The position numbers and the translations under genes are program-made. DNA of 64,000 nucleotides from Streptomyces chumphonensis (GTDB taxonomy: Bacteria > Actinomycetota > Actinomycetes > Streptomycetales > Streptomycetaceae), in the NCBI RefSeq assembly GCF_014779715.1, contig NZ_JACXYU010000015.1, positions 1 to 64,000 of the forward strand, written 5' to 3'. Positions 62,943 through 64,000 of the stretch are shown piece after piece (the stretch's first letter is position 1; the number at the start of each line of letters is the position of its first letter). The notes below the pieces were generated by a model, which searched no databases, was not told where the DNA came from, and saw only the letters and a program-made list of their open reading frames with translations.

Positions 62943-63428
62943 TCAGGATTCGAGCGCGCGGCGGGCTTCGGTGTAGGAGTTGCCGGGAACGAGATCGGCC
63001 ATCCGGTCGAAGAAGGCCCTGCCTCCGGACCGGAGGGCAGCGTCCAGGGCTGCCGAGGGAGCATCGGAGGTTCTGGTGTCCCGGCCGACTTCGGCGCTCA
63101 CCACGACACGAGACCCGACACGTCGGAAGGACAGCTTGATCGGCTGATCGGGGAAGTACGTCTCCGCATACCCCGAGGAGTGCAGGCACGTCAGCATGTC
63201 GGCCATGTAGCACCACAGCTGATCGACGTAATCCCACTCCTCGGTTCCGAGGATCTCGGTTCCTCCCACGGACAGCCGGACGGCGCCCTCGACGTAGTCC
63301 GTGTCGGGCGGAGGCATGCGACACGCGGCTGCGGTCACGAACCGGCCGTCCTCGTCCCGCAGAAACGTCTCGACCTCGACCACCGCGCCAGCACCCCGTG
63401 CCGGCTCACTTGGGATAGAACTGGCCAA
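62943..63428 (-). CDS. Candidate immunity protein
   Basis: A protein of up to 161 residues with no recognised family. It is acidic, mainly beta-rich, and includes VEVETFLRDEDGRFVTAAAC and WDYVDQLWCYMADML, the sort of small soluble protein encoded after polymorphic toxins. A TTG start at 63428 gives a 23-nt overlap with the toxin stop (AGGGG 5 nt upstream); GTG 63383 would give a 146-residue form. Position directly after a toxin-like gene is the main argument for an immunity role. Confidence 0.55.
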   Translation of the reverse strand: MASSIPSEPARGAGAVVEVETFLRDEDGRFVTAAACRMPPPDTDYVEGAVRLSVGGTEILGTEEWDYVDQLWCYMADMLTCLHSSGYAETYFPDQPIKLSFRRVGSRVVVSAEVGRDTRTSDAPSAALDAALRSGGRAFFDRMADLVPGNSYTEARRALES

Positions 63429-64000
63429 CTCTGCCCCTGTTGATTCCGAGCGTGTACTCCACGCCGTCCACCGTGCCGTTCAGTGGATACACGCCCTTGG
63501 CACCCTTTTTGATCAACTCCTCACGATTCTGACGCATGACCTGCTCGATGGCCTTGCGGACGTCGTCTACGCTCATGCGGCTGTCCAGGAACGTCTGCCG
63601 GCTCTTGACCGAGCCATCCCAGTATTTCGGATGGTGCCGCTTGAGGATGTGCTCCATGCCCTTCTTGTCGAGCAGGAAGGTGTGGTGCCCGAACTGGAAC
63701 CGTTGGCTGCTCCACTCGCGCAAGGCGGGAAGGCACCCTCCCTTGCTCGGGACAAGAATCGGTGAGCCGGCGACAGGACTGCTGTCCCAGTGGCCGACGA
63801 CCGTCAGCGCGGTGGTCCGCTCGGCCGGAGAGAGGTGCGCGGCCGACGCGGGGGCGGGGCCCCCGCCCTGCGGGGCGGGCTGCTTCGTCGCGCAGGTCTT
63901 GGCGTCCTTGGCCTCCTGGCGGACGCGGTCCACCAGGGCCTTCGCCTCGGTGACGGCCAGGGCGCGGGCGTCGACGAGGGTGTTGGCACGGTAGGGGAAG
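63406..64000 (-). CDS. Polymorphic-toxin-like C-terminal part (partial)
   Basis: A minus-strand reading frame open to the right edge; its start is outside the window, so an in-window GTG at 63933 is not a real start. The last ~100 residues form a compact domain (HHTFLLDKKGMEHILKRHHP, DVRKAIEQVMRQNREELIKK, GVEYTLGINRGRVGQFYPK) that resembles the barnase-EndoU-RelE (BECR)-type nuclease toxins found at the ends of large exported proteins. The preceding segment is helical then Pro/Ala-rich, a typical linker. Fold assignment is tentative. Confidence 0.5.
   Translation of the reverse strand, partial: FPYRANTLVDARALAVTEAKALVDRVRQEAKDAKTCATKQPAPQGGGPAPASAAHLSPAERTTALTVVGHWDSSPVAGSPILVPSKGGCLPALREWSSQRFQFGHHTFLLDKKGMEHILKRHHPKYWDGSVKSRQTFLDSRMSVDDVRKAIEQVMRQNREELIKKGAKGVYPLNGTVDGVEYTLGINRGRVGQFYPK

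Noticed and set aside
63406..63933. A complete 175-residue gene starting at GTG 63933
   Set aside because: The frame continues without stop to position 64000 with coding-like sequence, so the start is outside the window.

Overview
The window looks like chromosomal DNA from a Streptomyces-type actinomycete. G+C is very high, GTG starts and 4-nt ATGA/GTGA overlaps are common, and many genes are Streptomyces hallmarks: two Ser/Thr kinases, a SpoIIE-type phosphatase, XRE/DUF5753 plus DUF397 genes, a mycothiol-linked MDMPI protein, a proteasome activator, two branched-chain keto-acid dehydrogenase (BCKDH) clusters and a chitinase with a DasR-like site. I see no rRNA or tRNA, phage, insertion sequence or CRISPR array. 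About 60 genes are called. Partial genes sit at both edges: an acyl-CoA dehydrogenase tail at the left and a polymorphic-toxin tail at the right.

Layout. 1-11 kb: acyl-CoA dehydrogenase tail, M18 aminopeptidase, PAS/GAF/SpoIIE phosphatase, thioredoxin-NHL protein, a three-gene WXG-like operon, and a nitrilase-family hydrolase. 11-18 kb: MDMPI protein, GntR-MFS operon, and two divergent kinases. 18-23 kb: NarL-type response regulator divergent from bkdABC copy 1. 23-31 kb: proteasome activator, quinone oxidoreductase, DJ-1/PfpI protein, a MobA-like/MoeA/K+ channel operon, and a SPOR-phosphodiester glycosidase. 31-36 kb: bkdABC copy 2 divergent from an Lrp regulator (BkdR-like). 36-43 kb: GH18 chitinase, then a TetR/3-hydroxyacyl-CoA dehydrogenase operon divergent from paaN. 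43-49 kb: TrmH methyltransferase, CYP152-like peroxygenase, a gene with an SOS-box-like palindrome, a membrane protein, a 38-aa peptide coupled to a PIMT-like methyltransferase, and a DHFR-family protein. 49-54 kb: Phd/PIN toxin-antitoxin, a WhiJ-like regulatory locus, a roadblock protein, and a decayed PIN toxin. 54-64 kb: NUDIX, epoxide hydrolase with a WYL regulator, a Crp/Fnr - MauE-like - radical SAM - methyltransferase operon, small SRPBCC/DUF427 genes, a secreted lipase, and an immunity-like/toxin pair.

How parts may work together. BCKDH copies 1 and 2 make branched acyl-CoA starters, but no E3 gene is present here. A 14-bp palindrome (ACCGA-N4-TCGGT) occurs both between paaN and the TetR operon and between BCKDH copy 2 and bkdR, so the TetR protein may control both acyl-CoA loci. 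The kinases, the SpoIIE phosphatase and the orphan response regulator form a dense signalling neighbourhood.

The most distinctive systems are: (i) the 38-aa Asp/Pro/Lys peptide with its own PIMT-like methyltransferase (47254-48545), which fits an imiditide-type RiPP cassette; (ii) the MauE-like/radical SAM/methyltransferase operon with a Crp/Fnr gene and a TGTAAG-N4-CTTACA palindrome (56728-60328), whose radical SAM enzyme resembles the archaeal MJ0619/Tes family; and (iii) the WXG-like operon at 6338-10149, whose membrane protein shares an eight-cysteine plan with a second protein at 45956-47104.
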